From: Duganella sp. OV510
GTDB lineage: Bacteria > Pseudomonadota > Gammaproteobacteria > Burkholderiales > Burkholderiaceae_D
DNA length: 64,000 nucleotides
Assembly (NCBI RefSeq): GCF_900100205.1
Contig: NZ_FNEQ01000007.1
Coordinates: 248,001 to 312,000, forward strand
Direction: 5' to 3'
Below are positions 32,119 to 41,402 of this stretch, piece after piece (within the stretch, counting starts at the first letter, position 1; each line of letters opens with the position of its first letter). The notes below the pieces were generated by a model, which ran no database searches, had not been told where the DNA came from, and saw only the letters and a list, made by a program, of their open reading frames with translations. Made by a program: the position numbers and the translations under genes.

Positions 32119-33371
32119 GCCGACAGCGTCACGCGGGCAAACTTGCGCTTGCCCACTTGCAGCACGAAGGTGCCGGCTTGCAGTTGCAGGGCCTTGTCGC
32201 TGATGACGGTGCCGTCAACGCGCACACCGCCCTGCTCCACCATACGCATCGCTTCCGAAGTGGAAGCGCACAGGTTGGCCTGCTTCAGCAGTTGCGCCAC
32301 GCCCAGCGGCGCGCCACCCAGCGACACTTTCGGAATGTCATCCGGGATGCCGCCTTTCGAGCGGTTGACGAAGTCGGCCAGCGCCTCTTCCGCCGCCTGC
32401 TGCGAGTGGAAGCGCGCGACGATTTCCTGGGCAATCGCCACCTTGGCGTCGCGCGGATTGCGGCCGCCGGCCACTTCAGCCTTCAGCGCGGCCACATCGG
32501 CGATCGAACGGAACGACAGCAGATTGAAGTATTTCCACATCATGTCATCGGAAATGCTCATGATCTTGGCGAACATGGTGTTGCCCGGTTCGGTAATGCC
32601 GATGTAGTTGTTCTTCGACTTGGACATTTTTTCCACGCCGTCCAGACCTTCCAGCAGCGGCATGGTCAAAATGCACTGCGGCTCCTGGCCATAGTCCTTT
32701 TGCAGCTCGCGGCCAACCAGCAGGTTGAATTTCTGGTCGGTGCCACCCAGTTCCAGGTCGGACTTCAAGGCCACCGAATCGTAGCCCTGCATCAGCGGGT
32801 AGAGGAATTCATGCACGGCGATCGGCGTGCCGTTCTTGAAACGCTTGGTGAAGTCATCGCGCTCCATCATGCGCGCCACGGTGTAGCGCGAGGCCAGCTG
32901 GATCATGCCGCGCGCGCCCAGCGGGTCGCACCATTCGGAGTTGTAGCGGATTTCGGTCTTGGCCGGGTCCAGCACCAGCGACGCCTGCTTGAAGTAGGTC
33001 ATGGCGTTTTGCTCAACCTGCTCCTTGGTCAGCGGCGGACGGGTGGCGTTGCGGCCGGACGGGTCGCCGATCATCGAGGTGAAATCGCCGATCAGGAAGA
33101 TGACTTGATGGCCAAGGTCCTGCAATTGACGCATCTTGTTCAGCACCACGGTGTGGCCCAGGTGCAGGTCGGGTGCGGTTGGGTCCAGGCCCAGCTTGAT
33201 GCGCAGCGGGACGCCGCTTTGTTCCGAACGCGCCAGCTTTTGCGCGAACTCGCTTTCAATCAGCAACTCATCGACACCGCGTTTGGTGATGGCAAGTGCC
33301 TCTTGTACGTTGTCGGATAAGGGCAACGCTGCTTTAGAGGGGGCCGAGGGTATCGAAGAAGAGGTAGTCAT
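32115..33371 (-). CDS. tyrS: Tyrosyl-tRNA synthetase
   Basis: A 418-residue class I synthetase of the type common in betaproteobacteria. The HIGH box is in DPTAPDLHLGHTVVLNKM and the signature is EKMSKSKNNYIG. There is a C-terminal S4 RNA-binding domain (RMVEQGGVRVDGTVISDKAL). It is the first gene of a minus-strand string with dtd, divergent from the M23 peptidase across 157 bp. Confidence 0.97.
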   Translation of the reverse strand: MTTSSSIPSAPSKAALPLSDNVQEALAITKRGVDELLIESEFAQKLARSEQSGVPLRIKLGLDPTAPDLHLGHTVVLNKMRQLQDLGHQVIFLIGDFTSMIGDPSGRNATRPPLTKEQVEQNAMTYFKQASLVLDPAKTEIRYNSEWCDPLGARGMIQLASRYTVARMMERDDFTKRFKNGTPIAVHEFLYPLMQGYDSVALKSDLELGGTDQKFNLLVGRELQKDYGQEPQCILTMPLLEGLDGVEKMSKSKNNYIGITEPGNTMFAKIMSISDDMMWKYFNLLSFRSIADVAALKAEVAGGRNPRDAKVAIAQEIVARFHSQQAAEEALADFVNRSKGGIPDDIPKVSLGGAPLGVAQLLKQANLCASTSEAMRMVEQGGVRVDGTVISDKALQLQAGTFVLQVGKRKFARVTLSA

Positions 33372-33421
33372 GATTTTTAAAGGTATTTTTCAGAAAAAGG
33401 TAGTCAGGCGCAGGAGTTTGT

Positions 33422-33427
33422 TATAAT
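33422..33427 (+). promoter_or_regulatory. -10 box for the M23 peptidase gene
   Basis: A perfect TATAAT lies about 100 bases upstream of the peptidase start in the divergent tyrS/peptidase gap. A convincing -35 box at 16-18 bp is not visible, so confidence is modest. The AT-rich leader (33460-33520) shows no other clear signal. Confidence 0.35.
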
Positions 33428-33528
33428 CCTCGATCCATCAATCTTGCCGCATGAAAACGAACAAAATAGATAATTAGAAGAAATAAAACGTTCCTGAATA
33501 GTTCAAGCGGCAAATTTTAACTGATTGC

Positions 33529-34917
33529 ATGAACCAAATACATAAATTCACAAGCTCACGCTTGTTCAGTCTGCTAGGTTCTACGCGCAAGGCGCGCATC
33601 GTCAGCGCGTCTGCATTGTTTCTCGCAGTATGTGCTTTTGGTGCGGCCGGCGTAGCGCCACTCGCGCCTGACGCATCGGACCTGCCAGTGAAAACGGTAC
33701 AGGAAGCAGTTGTCACGCCGGATCTGGGCGCGCAAATCACTGCGCTCGACCAGCAGTCTTCCAAGGCTCAGTTCGTTCACGAAGAGAAAATCCGCAACGG
33801 CGATACGCTGGCCACCCTGCTGCAACGCCTGGGTGTGGACGACGACGCGGCAGAGACTTTCATCAAGAAAGACAAGATCGCCAAGGGCGTCATGCAATTG
33901 AAATCGGGCAAGCGCGTCCAGGCGCAGACCGACGACGAAGGCAACCTGCAGTGGCTGCGCGCCACCGTGGTCGACGGCAAGGACGATCCGGTCACCAACA
34001 TCAAGATCACCCGCCAGGGCGACAGCTTTGTTGCCACTGCCGAGCCAGCCAAGCTGGAACGCCGCGTTGAAATGCACGCGCGTACGATTAAATCGACGCT
34101 GTATGCGGCCACCGATTCCAGCGAAGACGGCGCCAAGCTGCCGGACACCATCGTCAAGCAGATCATTGAAATGTTCTCGACCAACGTTGACTTCCGCGGC
34201 GACCTGAAGCGCGGCGACAGCTTTAACGTGGTGTATGAAACCTTCTGGCAGGATGGCGAGTTTGTGCGCGCCGGCCGCGTGCTGGCAGGCGAACTGACCA
34301 ACCGGGGCACGACCTATCAATCAGTGTGGTTTGAAGATCCGCAAAGCCGTCAAGGCGGCGGCTACTACAGCTTCGACGGCAAATCGCTGAAGAAAGCCTT
34401 CCTCAAATCGCCAGTCGAGTTTTCGCGTATTTCGTCCGGTTTCTCGATGCGTGTGCATCCGATTTCCGGCCAATGGAAAGCCCACAAGGGTATCGACTTC
34501 CCGGCGCCGACCGGCACGCCGATCCGCGCCGCCGGCGATGGCACGATTGACTTTGCCGGCACCATGAATGGCTACGGCAATTTCATCATCATCAAGCACT
34601 GGAACAACTACACCACTGCTTATGCGCACATGAGCCGCTTTGGCACCGGCATGAAAAAAGGCGCCAAAGTGTCGCAGGGCGACGTCATTGGTTATGTCGG
34701 CACCACCGGCTGGTCGACCGGCGCGCACTTGCACTACGAGTTCCGCGTTGGTGGCGAAGCACGCGATCCGGCCAAGATGAACGTCCAGGCACAAGCACCA
34801 CTGACCGCTGCCGAAATGGGCCGCTTCAAAATTTACGCGAACGACATGACTCACCGCTTCGCACTGCTGCGTCCGGCCGGTGGCGGCAACAGCAATACGC
34901 GCGTCGCGCAAAAATAA
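33529..34917 (+). CDS. M23-family murein endopeptidase (MepM/LytM-like)
   Basis: A 462-residue envelope protein. A single N-terminal membrane anchor (IVSASALFLAVCAFGAAGVA) is followed by a LysM/OapA-like region (IRNGDTLATLLQRLGVDDD). The C-terminal LytM domain has zinc ligands in HKGIDFPAPTGTPI and HLHYEFRV. It should cleave peptidoglycan cross-links to allow wall growth. It stands between tyrS and anmK, so a peptidoglycan synthesis and recycling neighbourhood is plausible. The gene ends at a strong terminator. Confidence 0.94.
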   Translation: MNQIHKFTSSRLFSLLGSTRKARIVSASALFLAVCAFGAAGVAPLAPDASDLPVKTVQEAVVTPDLGAQITALDQQSSKAQFVHEEKIRNGDTLATLLQRLGVDDDAAETFIKKDKIAKGVMQLKSGKRVQAQTDDEGNLQWLRATVVDGKDDPVTNIKITRQGDSFVATAEPAKLERRVEMHARTIKSTLYAATDSSEDGAKLPDTIVKQIIEMFSTNVDFRGDLKRGDSFNVVYETFWQDGEFVRAGRVLAGELTNRGTTYQSVWFEDPQSRQGGGYYSFDGKSLKKAFLKSPVEFSRISSGFSMRVHPISGQWKAHKGIDFPAPTGTPIRAAGDGTIDFAGTMNGYGNFIIIKHWNNYTTAYAHMSRFGTGMKKGAKVSQGDVIGYVGTTGWSTGAHLHYEFRVGGEARDPAKMNVQAQAPLTAAEMGRFKIYANDMTHRFALLRPAGGGNSNTRVAQK

Positions 34918-34940
34918 GCGACAACCAATCAGCATCACCA

Positions 34941-34968
34941 AACAGGCCGCCTTGTCGGCCTGTTTTTT
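34941..34968 (+). terminator. Rho-independent terminator of the M23 peptidase gene
   Basis: AACAGGCCG (34941-34949) and CGGCCTGTT (34956-34964) pair around a six-base loop, followed by TTTTTTAT. It lies 24 bases after the stop codon. Confidence 0.9.
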
Positions 34969-35030
34969 ATTATGATGCGCTCTTGCGGTCGCCTCTTCCG
35001 TGCGACATCACACACATCCAGGGGGCAGGT

Positions 35031-36128
35031 ATGCGTTTGTACATCGGTTTAATGTCAGGCACCAGCCTGGACGGCGTGGACGGCGCGCTGGCGCAGTTTG
35101 ATGGCGACGCCATCACCACCATCGCGGCAGCCTACGTCGCCTTCCCGCCATCGCTGCGCGCCGAACTGATGGCCTTGCAGGCCAGGGGCGACAACGAGAT
35201 CGAGCGCGAGGCGCTGGCGGCCAATCAGCTGGCGCAGCACTACGCGCAATGCGTGGCCGAACTGCTGCGCGAATCGGGCCACACGGCAGCCGAGGTGCAT
35301 GCTGTCGCCGTGCATGGCCAGACCATCCGCCATCGTCCCGAGCTGGGCTTTACGCGCCAGACCAATAATTCTGCCCTGCTGGCCGAACTCTGCGGCATCG
35401 ACGTGATTGCGGATTTCCGCAGCCGCGACATTGCCGCAGGCGGCCAGGGCGCGCCGCTGGTACCGGCCTTCCATCAGGCGCTGTTCGGCAAGGCCGGGCA
35501 GGCGCGCGTGGTGGCGAATATCGGCGGCATCTCCAACATCAGCGTATTGGGTGGCGATGGCCGCGTGACCGGCTTTGATACCGGCCCAGGCAATGTGCTG
35601 ATGGATGGCTGGATACATCGCCATCGCCAGCAGGAATACGATGCGGACGGCGCCTGGGCGGCCAGCGGCAAGGTCATTCCCGACCTGCTTGCGGAGCTGC
35701 TGAAGGAACCGTATCTGGCGCTGCCGGCGCCCAAAAGCACCGGGCGCGACCTGTTCCACCTGGCATGGCTGGACAAGCGTCTTGCCGTCTACGCACCGGC
35801 CGCGCCGGAAGACGTGCAGCGCACGCTGACCGAATACACCGCCGTCACGCTGGCGGAGGCGATCAAGGCCTATGGCGGCGGCGCTGACGCGGTCTACATC
35901 TGTGGTGGCGGCGCCTACAACGGCGTGCTGATGGATGCGCTGGGCGCGGCCCTGGGCAATCAGGTGATGGTCGCTTCGACGCAAGCGCTGGGCGTGGCGC
36001 CCAACCGCGTCGAAGCGCTGGCGTTCGCGTGGCTGGGCTATCGCTTCAGCGAGCGGCTGGCCGGCAACCTGCCAGCCGTCACCGGCGCGCAGGGCGAGCG
36101 CGTGCTGGGCGCGCTGTACCCACACTAA
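35031..36128 (+). CDS. anmK: Anhydro-N-acetylmuramic acid kinase
   Basis: A 365-residue murein-recycling kinase that opens and phosphorylates 1,6-anhydroMurNAc. It has the ATP-binding start LYIGLMSGTSLDGVDGAL, VHGQTIRHRP, IADFRSRDIAAGGQGAPLVP, and NIGGISN plus GFDTGPGNVLMDGWI. ATG 35031 has GGGGGCAGG just upstream; a longer frame from 34983 lacks a site and family similarity. It is followed four bases later by the end of the converging AraC gene, where the accessory island begins. Confidence 0.96.
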   Translation: MRLYIGLMSGTSLDGVDGALAQFDGDAITTIAAAYVAFPPSLRAELMALQARGDNEIEREALAANQLAQHYAQCVAELLRESGHTAAEVHAVAVHGQTIRHRPELGFTRQTNNSALLAELCGIDVIADFRSRDIAAGGQGAPLVPAFHQALFGKAGQARVVANIGGISNISVLGGDGRVTGFDTGPGNVLMDGWIHRHRQQEYDADGAWAASGKVIPDLLAELLKEPYLALPAPKSTGRDLFHLAWLDKRLAVYAPAAPEDVQRTLTEYTAVTLAEAIKAYGGGADAVYICGGGAYNGVLMDALGAALGNQVMVASTQALGVAPNRVEALAFAWLGYRFSERLAGNLPAVTGAQGERVLGALYPH

Positions 36129-36132
36129 GCTG

Positions 36133-37056
36133 CTACGAACGGCGCGCGGCGATGCGGAACTGGCTTGGCGTCTGTCCCACTTCCTTGCGGAAGAAACGCG
36201 TGAAATAGGCCGCATCGGTAAAGCCCAGCCAGTAGGCAATCTGCTCCATCGTCATGTCACCGAAGATCAGGTTGCGCTTGGCTTCGGTGATGATGCGTGC
36301 ATGGATCATCTTGGTCGGGCTCTGCCCCGTCGCTGCCGCACAGGCCGCGCGCAGCTGCACCAGCGACACGCCCATCATCGACGCATAATTCTGCAACTGC
36401 AGATTCTCGCGATAGTGCTGGTCGATCAGCTCGCGGAAACGGTCGGCCAGCCGCACCTCGCTGCCGCTGGCCACCTTGCTCTCCAGTTCATCCATATGCG
36501 CGCCGCGCACCAGCATTAGCAGCAGCGATGTCAGCAAGGCCTCGGTGCCGACCACGTGGCCGATGGTCTTGGCCGCCACCTCGTGCGACAGCTTGCTGAT
36601 CAGGCCAAAGAACTCGCCCGCCGATTCCGCCGCATACGACAGCGGTATCACGCGCGGCGACGCCCACAGCTTGATGAAGTCCTGCAGCTTGCTGTTGATC
36701 TGCTGGAGATAGGACACCTCGATGGTCACCACCCAGCGGTCCACATCCACTTCATAGTCCAGTCCATGCACCGCCTCGTTCGGCAGCAGCAGCGCGCATG
36801 GCGCCTCAAACGGCACGCTATGCCCTTCCAGATTCATCACGCCGCGTCCATTGCGCACGAAGATCACCTGCCCGTAGTGCGGGTGTGCGTGCGGCTCGGT
36901 ACGCCACCGTCCACGTTCGGTGACGTGGCCGATGTTGACGAACCAGTTGTCCTTTTCCTCCGGATTGTCCACGTATAGCCGCACCTTGGGCACGGTCGTC
37001 AACTTGGGCTTGCCGTTGGCATCGCGTTGATACTTTGTCATCGCAGTATGAGTCAT
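36133..37056 (-). CDS. AraC-family transcriptional regulator 1 (cupin sensor domain)
   Basis: A 307-residue AraC/XylS-type activator. The N-terminal cupin-like effector domain holds EPHAHPHYGQVIFVRNGRG and LLPNEAVHGLDYEVDVDRWV. The C-terminal double HTH holds YASMMGVSLVQLRAACAAAT and QIAYWLGFTDAAYFTRFFR. AGGAGG sits before ATG 37056. It is divergent from the catabolic operon and is a paralogue of the AraC gene that ends that operon. It most likely binds the shared 37-bp element and activates on an aromatic-acid effector, as PobR-like members do; the effector is unproven. Confidence 0.9.
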   Translation of the reverse strand: MTHTAMTKYQRDANGKPKLTTVPKVRLYVDNPEEKDNWFVNIGHVTERGRWRTEPHAHPHYGQVIFVRNGRGVMNLEGHSVPFEAPCALLLPNEAVHGLDYEVDVDRWVVTIEVSYLQQINSKLQDFIKLWASPRVIPLSYAAESAGEFFGLISKLSHEVAAKTIGHVVGTEALLTSLLLMLVRGAHMDELESKVASGSEVRLADRFRELIDQHYRENLQLQNYASMMGVSLVQLRAACAAATGQSPTKMIHARIITEAKRNLIFGDMTMEQIAYWLGFTDAAYFTRFFRKEVGQTPSQFRIAARRS

Positions 37057-37114
37057 TGTCGCCTCCTGCCAAGCACTATATCCCTGACTTTTGGGCGAGA
37101 CAATACGTCCGAAC

Positions 37115-37151
37115 AAAAGTGCCAGCGAATGTAATTTTTGTGTAGAGACGC
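37115..37151 (+). promoter_or_regulatory. Shared 37-bp regulatory element, copy A (catabolic operon)
   Basis: This stretch matches 55223-55259 at 31 of 37 positions. Identical cores are AAAAGT, GAATGT, ATTTTTGT and AGAGACGC in the same order and spacing. It lies 45 bp upstream of the first catabolic gene and within the AraC/operon divergent gap. It is a candidate AraC-type activator site and/or promoter. Confidence 0.7.
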
Positions 37152-37195
37152 GCGCCGGCCCAACTTTTATCCTTGCTCCATCAAATCAAAGGAGA

Positions 37196-38173
37196 ATGAA
37201 GTTGGCCACCAACGTTAAGCTGAAGATCGCGATCGCCGATCACCCGCACACCATCGCGATCAAGAATGGCACCATCCCGATCGAAGGCGTGGATGCGGAA
37301 TTCGTCACCGTCAAGCCACAGATCGGCGCCTTCCGCCGCATGGTGCGCGAGGTTGAATTCGATGCGTGCGAACTGGCGCCAACCACCTACATCATCGCCC
37401 GTGCTTACGGTGCGCCGTTTGTCGCATTGCCGATCTTCGTGGTGCGCCGCTTCCATCACGGCGGCCTGCTGGTGCGCCCGGACGCCAACATCAAACATCC
37501 CAAAGACCTGGAGGGCAAAAAGGTCGGCGTCCGTGCCTACTCGGTCACCACCGGCGTGTGGAACCGCCAGGTGCTGATCGACGAATTCGGACTCGATGCC
37601 TCCAAGGTCACCTGGGTGGTCGACGATGAAGAACACGTCACGCAACTGAAACTGCCATCGAACGTGATCCACGCCGCAGCCGACACCTCGCTGGCCGACA
37701 TGATGGCCAAGGGCGAACTGGTCGCCGGCCTGGAAGGCGCGGCAGGCATCGGCCGCACCGGGGCGCCAACCGGCGGCTGGCAGGAGGTGGAAGCCGACTA
37801 TCCGGACCTGCTGCCGAATGCCGCCGACATCGAAACCGAATACTACGCCCGCACCGGCGTGTATCCGATGCACGGCACCATCGTCGTCAAGGATGCGGTG
37901 CTGGCCGAGCATCCATGGATCGCCAGGTCGCTCTACAACGCCTTCGACCAGGCCAAGCGCGAATGGCTGGCACGCCTGGACGCCGGCGAAGGCACGCCGG
38001 CTGACAAGAAATACATCGAACTGCGCAAGATCGTCGGCCACGACCCTCTGCCTTACGGCATCCAGGAAAACCTGAAGACCATCGAGACGCTGGAAGCCAC
38101 CGCCTTCAAGCAAGGCCTGACGCCACGCCGCATGGCGCTGCACGAACTGTTCGTCGACCCGAACGCACAATAA
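37196..38173 (+). CDS. 4,5-dihydroxyphthalate decarboxylase-like protein 1 (Pht5 family)
   Basis: A 326-residue protein of the periplasmic-binding-protein fold, but with no signal peptide, as in the Pht5 decarboxylases that turn 4,5-dihydroxyphthalate into protocatechuate. Segments are FRRMVREVEFDACELAPTTY, LEGKKVGVRAYSVTTGVWNR and the tail TPRRMALHELF. It is the first gene of the operon. The start is uncertain: ATG 37196 lies only one base after AAAGGAG, whereas TTG 37202 sits seven bases after it and is better placed. The decarboxylase role fits the dioxygenase and hydratase downstream, but an ABC-type binding protein mis-assigned by fold is the alternative. Confidence 0.78.
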   Translation: MKLATNVKLKIAIADHPHTIAIKNGTIPIEGVDAEFVTVKPQIGAFRRMVREVEFDACELAPTTYIIARAYGAPFVALPIFVVRRFHHGGLLVRPDANIKHPKDLEGKKVGVRAYSVTTGVWNRQVLIDEFGLDASKVTWVVDDEEHVTQLKLPSNVIHAAADTSLADMMAKGELVAGLEGAAGIGRTGAPTGGWQEVEADYPDLLPNAADIETEYYARTGVYPMHGTIVVKDAVLAEHPWIARSLYNAFDQAKREWLARLDAGEGTPADKKYIELRKIVGHDPLPYGIQENLKTIETLEATAFKQGLTPRRMALHELFVDPNAQ

Positions 38174-38185
38174 CACGGAGACACC

Positions 38186-39211
38186 ATGATTATCGATTGC
38201 CACGGTCACTTCACGACCGTCCCCAAATCCTTCCGCGACTTCCGCGCCAGGCAGGTGGAATTCGCCAACAATCCAGCCAATGGCCCATCGCGCGCCGAGG
38301 CCTTCGTTTCCGACGATCAGATCCGCGAAGCGGTCGGCGGCGGCCAGCTAAAGCTGCAACAGGAACGCGGCGGCGACCTGACGCTGTTCTCGCCGATCGC
38401 CGGTCTGATGAGCCACCACCTCGGCAACGAGCGCACCAGCATCGAGTGGGCGGAAATCTCGAACGACCTGGTACACCGCGTCACCGAAATGTACCCGGAT
38501 AATTTCGCGCCGGTGTGCCAGCTGCCGCAGTCGCCACTGGCACCGCCGAAGAACAGCGTCCCCGAGCTGCGCCGCTGCATCGAGGAACTGGGCTTCGTCG
38601 GCTGCAACCTGAATCCTGATCCGACCGGCGGCTACTGGACCGGCACACCGGTCACCGACAAGGAATGGTATCCGCTGTTCGAAGCGCTGTGCGACCTTGA
38701 TGTGCCGGCCATGATCCACGTCGCCGCTTCGTGCAACCCATGCTTCCACGGCACCGGCGCCCATTATCTGAACGCCGATACCTCGGTGTTCATGCAGATC
38801 CTGCAATCGAACCTGTTCAAGGACTTCCCTACCCTGCGCCTGATCATTCCACATGGCGGCGGCGCCGTGCCGTATCACTGGGGCCGTTACCGCGGCATGT
38901 CGCTGGAGATGATGGAGCGCCCGCTGGAAGGCCTGCTGAATAACGTCTTCTTCGATACTTGCGTCTACCACCAGCCAGGCGTCGAACTGCTGACCAAGGT
39001 GATCCCGGCCGACAATGTGCTGTTTGGTTCCGAGATGATCGGTGCGGTGCGCGGCAAAGACCCGTGCACCGGCCACTACTTCGACGACACCAAGCGCTAT
39101 GTCGACGGCATCGCTTCGCTGACCGACGAAGACCGCTACAAAATCTTTGAAGGCAACGCACGCCGCGTGTTCCCGCGCCTGGATCAACGCCTGAAAGCAC
39201 AAGGTAAATAA
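38186..39211 (+). CDS. ligJ: 4-oxalomesaconate hydratase, LigJ type (amidohydrolase superfamily)
   Basis: A 341-residue zinc-dependent hydratase, matching as I recall the size and sequence pattern of Sphingobium LigJ. It has MIIDCHGHFTTVPK at the start, ELGFVGCNLNPDPTGGYW, LRLIIPHGGGAVPYHWGR, NVFFDTCVYHQPGVELL and the tail FEGNARRVFPRL. LigJ adds water to 4-oxalomesaconate to give 4-carboxy-4-hydroxy-2-oxoadipate in the protocatechuate 4,5-cleavage and gallate routes. GGAG precedes the ATG, and it lies 12 bp after the decarboxylase-like gene. This is the strongest pathway marker in the cluster. Confidence 0.88.
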   Translation: MIIDCHGHFTTVPKSFRDFRARQVEFANNPANGPSRAEAFVSDDQIREAVGGGQLKLQQERGGDLTLFSPIAGLMSHHLGNERTSIEWAEISNDLVHRVTEMYPDNFAPVCQLPQSPLAPPKNSVPELRRCIEELGFVGCNLNPDPTGGYWTGTPVTDKEWYPLFEALCDLDVPAMIHVAASCNPCFHGTGAHYLNADTSVFMQILQSNLFKDFPTLRLIIPHGGGAVPYHWGRYRGMSLEMMERPLEGLLNNVFFDTCVYHQPGVELLTKVIPADNVLFGSEMIGAVRGKDPCTGHYFDDTKRYVDGIASLTDEDRYKIFEGNARRVFPRLDQRLKAQGK

Positions 39212-39213
39212 TC

Positions 39214-40062
39214 ATGACCTCCATCGTAGACATCCACCCGCACATCATCTCGGATGATGAGAATGCCTATCCACCGGCGCCGCTGTTCGGCAAGCGCTCC
39301 GACTGGTCGCAGGAACGCCCCAGCAGCGTGGAAGCGCTGATCGCCGCCATGGACGCCGCTGGCGTGGCCAAGGCCGCCGTGGTCCACTCGTCCACCACCT
39401 ACGGCTTCGACAACAGCTATGTGGTCGACGGCTGCAACAAGTACAAGGACCGCCTGGTCGCGGTCGGCTCGGTCGACGTGCTGGCGGAAGACGCCACACA
39501 GCGCATCATCGAATGGAAGGACCGTGGCCTGGCCGGCCTGCGCCTGTTCACCGGCGGCAGCACCAAGGAGTTCGATCCGAGCGAACTGGATGATCCGCGC
39601 TCTTTCCCTGCGTGGGAACTGTGCGCGGAACTGAATATTCCGATGTGCATCCAGACCGGGCCGATCGGCCTGCCGCAAGTGACTGCGCTGGCCAAGCGCT
39701 TCCCGAAAGTCAAAATCATCCTCGACCACCTGGGCCGTCCGGACGTGCTGGATGGTCCTCCGTACGCCAATGCCAAATCGATGTTCGACCTGGCGCCGCT
39801 GGAAAATATCTACTTCAAGCTGACACCGCGCATCTTTGGCGATGTGAGGAAGGAAAAGGCCGGCGCCGAGACTTTCTTCCCGGCCGTGGTGAAAGCGTTC
39901 GGCGCACAGCGCCTGGCGTGGGGTTCGAACTTTCCGACCTCGCCCGGCACGCTGGCGGAAATCCTCGCCACGGCGCAAAATGGCCTGGCCTCGCTAAGCG
40001 ATGAAGACCGTGCCTGGATCTTCGAGAAAACCGCCAAGCAGCTGTACCCATCGCTGGCCTGA
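39214..40062 (+). CDS. Amidohydrolase family protein (LigI-like lactonase candidate)
   Basis: A 282-residue TIM-barrel amidohydrolase of the small (Amidohydro_2) type. Metal and catalytic features are IVDIHPHIISDDE, VHSSTTYGFDNSY, IILDHLGRPDV and LAWGSNFPTSPGTLAEIL. The layout resembles 2-pyrone-4,6-dicarboxylate hydrolase (LigI), which would feed 4-oxalomesaconate to LigJ next door, but LigI-specific sequence is not strong. It lies two bases after ligJ, so the two are tightly coupled. The function is inferred from family and context. Confidence 0.75.
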   Translation: MTSIVDIHPHIISDDENAYPPAPLFGKRSDWSQERPSSVEALIAAMDAAGVAKAAVVHSSTTYGFDNSYVVDGCNKYKDRLVAVGSVDVLAEDATQRIIEWKDRGLAGLRLFTGGSTKEFDPSELDDPRSFPAWELCAELNIPMCIQTGPIGLPQVTALAKRFPKVKIILDHLGRPDVLDGPPYANAKSMFDLAPLENIYFKLTPRIFGDVRKEKAGAETFFPAVVKAFGAQRLAWGSNFPTSPGTLAEILATAQNGLASLSDEDRAWIFEKTAKQLYPSLA

Positions 40063-40076
40063 GCAGAAAGAAGAAC

Positions 40077-41369
40077 ATGGAGACACCTCATAACAAACGG
40101 CACGGCGCCAGCAGTCCATGGCCCATCCTCGCGCTGCTGGCGATCGGCCTGCTGATCTCGTTCGTCGACCGTACCAGCCTGTCGTCCGCGCTGGCCGACA
40201 AGGGCTTCGTGCAGGAGTTCGCGCTGACCAGCGTGGAGCGCGGCTGGCTCAACTCGGCCTTCTTCTGGACCTATGGCCTGATGCAAATGCCAATGGGCTG
40301 GGTGGTCGACCGCTACGGCGTCAAGTGGCCGTACACCATCTGCTTTGTGGCCTGGTGCGCCGCCGCTACGCTGACCGGCATGGTCACTGCGTTGTCGGCG
40401 CTAATCCTGATGCGCCTGATCATCGGCGCGGCCGAAGCGGTCGTCATCCCGGCCAGCTACCGCTGGATCGGCAGTAATTTCGACGAGAGCCAGAAGGGAC
40501 TGGCGGTCGGCCTGTTCACCATGGGCGGCAAGTTCGGTCCGGCGATCGGCGCGCCGATCGCCGCCTGGATCATCGTCAACTACTCGTGGCAGTTCATGTT
40601 TGTGGCCACCGGCCTGGTTGGCCTGCTGTGGCTAGCACCATGGCTGCTGCTGGTGCGGAATGACTTTCCGACCAAAGCGGAACTGGCGGTCAACAAGCGC
40701 AAGGCGTCGTCGGTCACGGTTGGCAACCTGCTGGCCAGCCCGGTCGTCTGGGGCGGCATGATCAACAACTTCTGTTACGGTTACTTCACTTTCTATTGCA
40801 TGACGTGGATGCCGGCTTACCTGGTCGAGCAACGTGGCTTGTCGCTGTCGTCTTCGGGCCTGTACACCTTCGTCAGCTTCGCCGGCATCGCCATTGTCGC
40901 CACGCTGGCCGGCTGGGGCGCGGACCGGGTCATCGCTCGCGGCCACGACGCGGTCAAGGTGCGCAAGGCTTTCATCATCGCCGGCTTTATCGGCGGCAGC
41001 AGCGTGCTGTTTGGCGTGTATGCGACATCGCTGGAAGCGGCGCTGTTCTGGAACGTGCTGTCGTTGTCGCTGCTGGGGCTCGTCACCGCCAACAACCTGG
41101 CGCTGTGCAAGCTGACGCTGATCCCCAAGCAAGCCATCGGCTTGAACACCGGCGTGCAGCAGGTGGCTACCAGTCTTGCTGGCGGCATCTCTGCAACAGT
41201 CTCCGGCTGGCTGCTGCACACCAGCGGCAATTACAACCTGCCGATGATGGTGATCTTCGTGATCCTGCTGATCGGCGCGGCAAGCACGCTGATCCTGCTG
41301 CAGCGCAAATGGGCGCCCAAAGTCGCCGATGAAGAAGCTGCCGCTAAAACGACCGGGGCAATCGCCTGA
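40077..41369 (+). CDS. MFS transporter, ACS (anion:cation symporter) family, probable aromatic-acid permease
   Basis: A 430-residue inner-membrane transporter with about twelve hydrophobic segments. It has family signatures LISFVDRTSLSSALADKGF, GLMQMPMGWVVDRYGVKW and MRLIIGAAEAVVIPASYRWI. ACS members include hexuronate (ExuT) and phthalate permeases, so uptake of the aromatic carboxylate handled by this operon is the natural role. It sits in the middle of the catabolic operon between the amidohydrolase and dioxygenase genes. Confidence 0.85.
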   Translation: METPHNKRHGASSPWPILALLAIGLLISFVDRTSLSSALADKGFVQEFALTSVERGWLNSAFFWTYGLMQMPMGWVVDRYGVKWPYTICFVAWCAAATLTGMVTALSALILMRLIIGAAEAVVIPASYRWIGSNFDESQKGLAVGLFTMGGKFGPAIGAPIAAWIIVNYSWQFMFVATGLVGLLWLAPWLLLVRNDFPTKAELAVNKRKASSVTVGNLLASPVVWGGMINNFCYGYFTFYCMTWMPAYLVEQRGLSLSSSGLYTFVSFAGIAIVATLAGWGADRVIARGHDAVKVRKAFIIAGFIGGSSVLFGVYATSLEAALFWNVLSLSLLGLVTANNLALCKLTLIPKQAIGLNTGVQQVATSLAGGISATVSGWLLHTSGNYNLPMMVIFVILLIGAASTLILLQRKWAPKVADEEAAAKTTGAIA

Positions 41370-41402
41370 AGCGTCGTACGAAAAATCTACTAAGGAATAC
41401 TC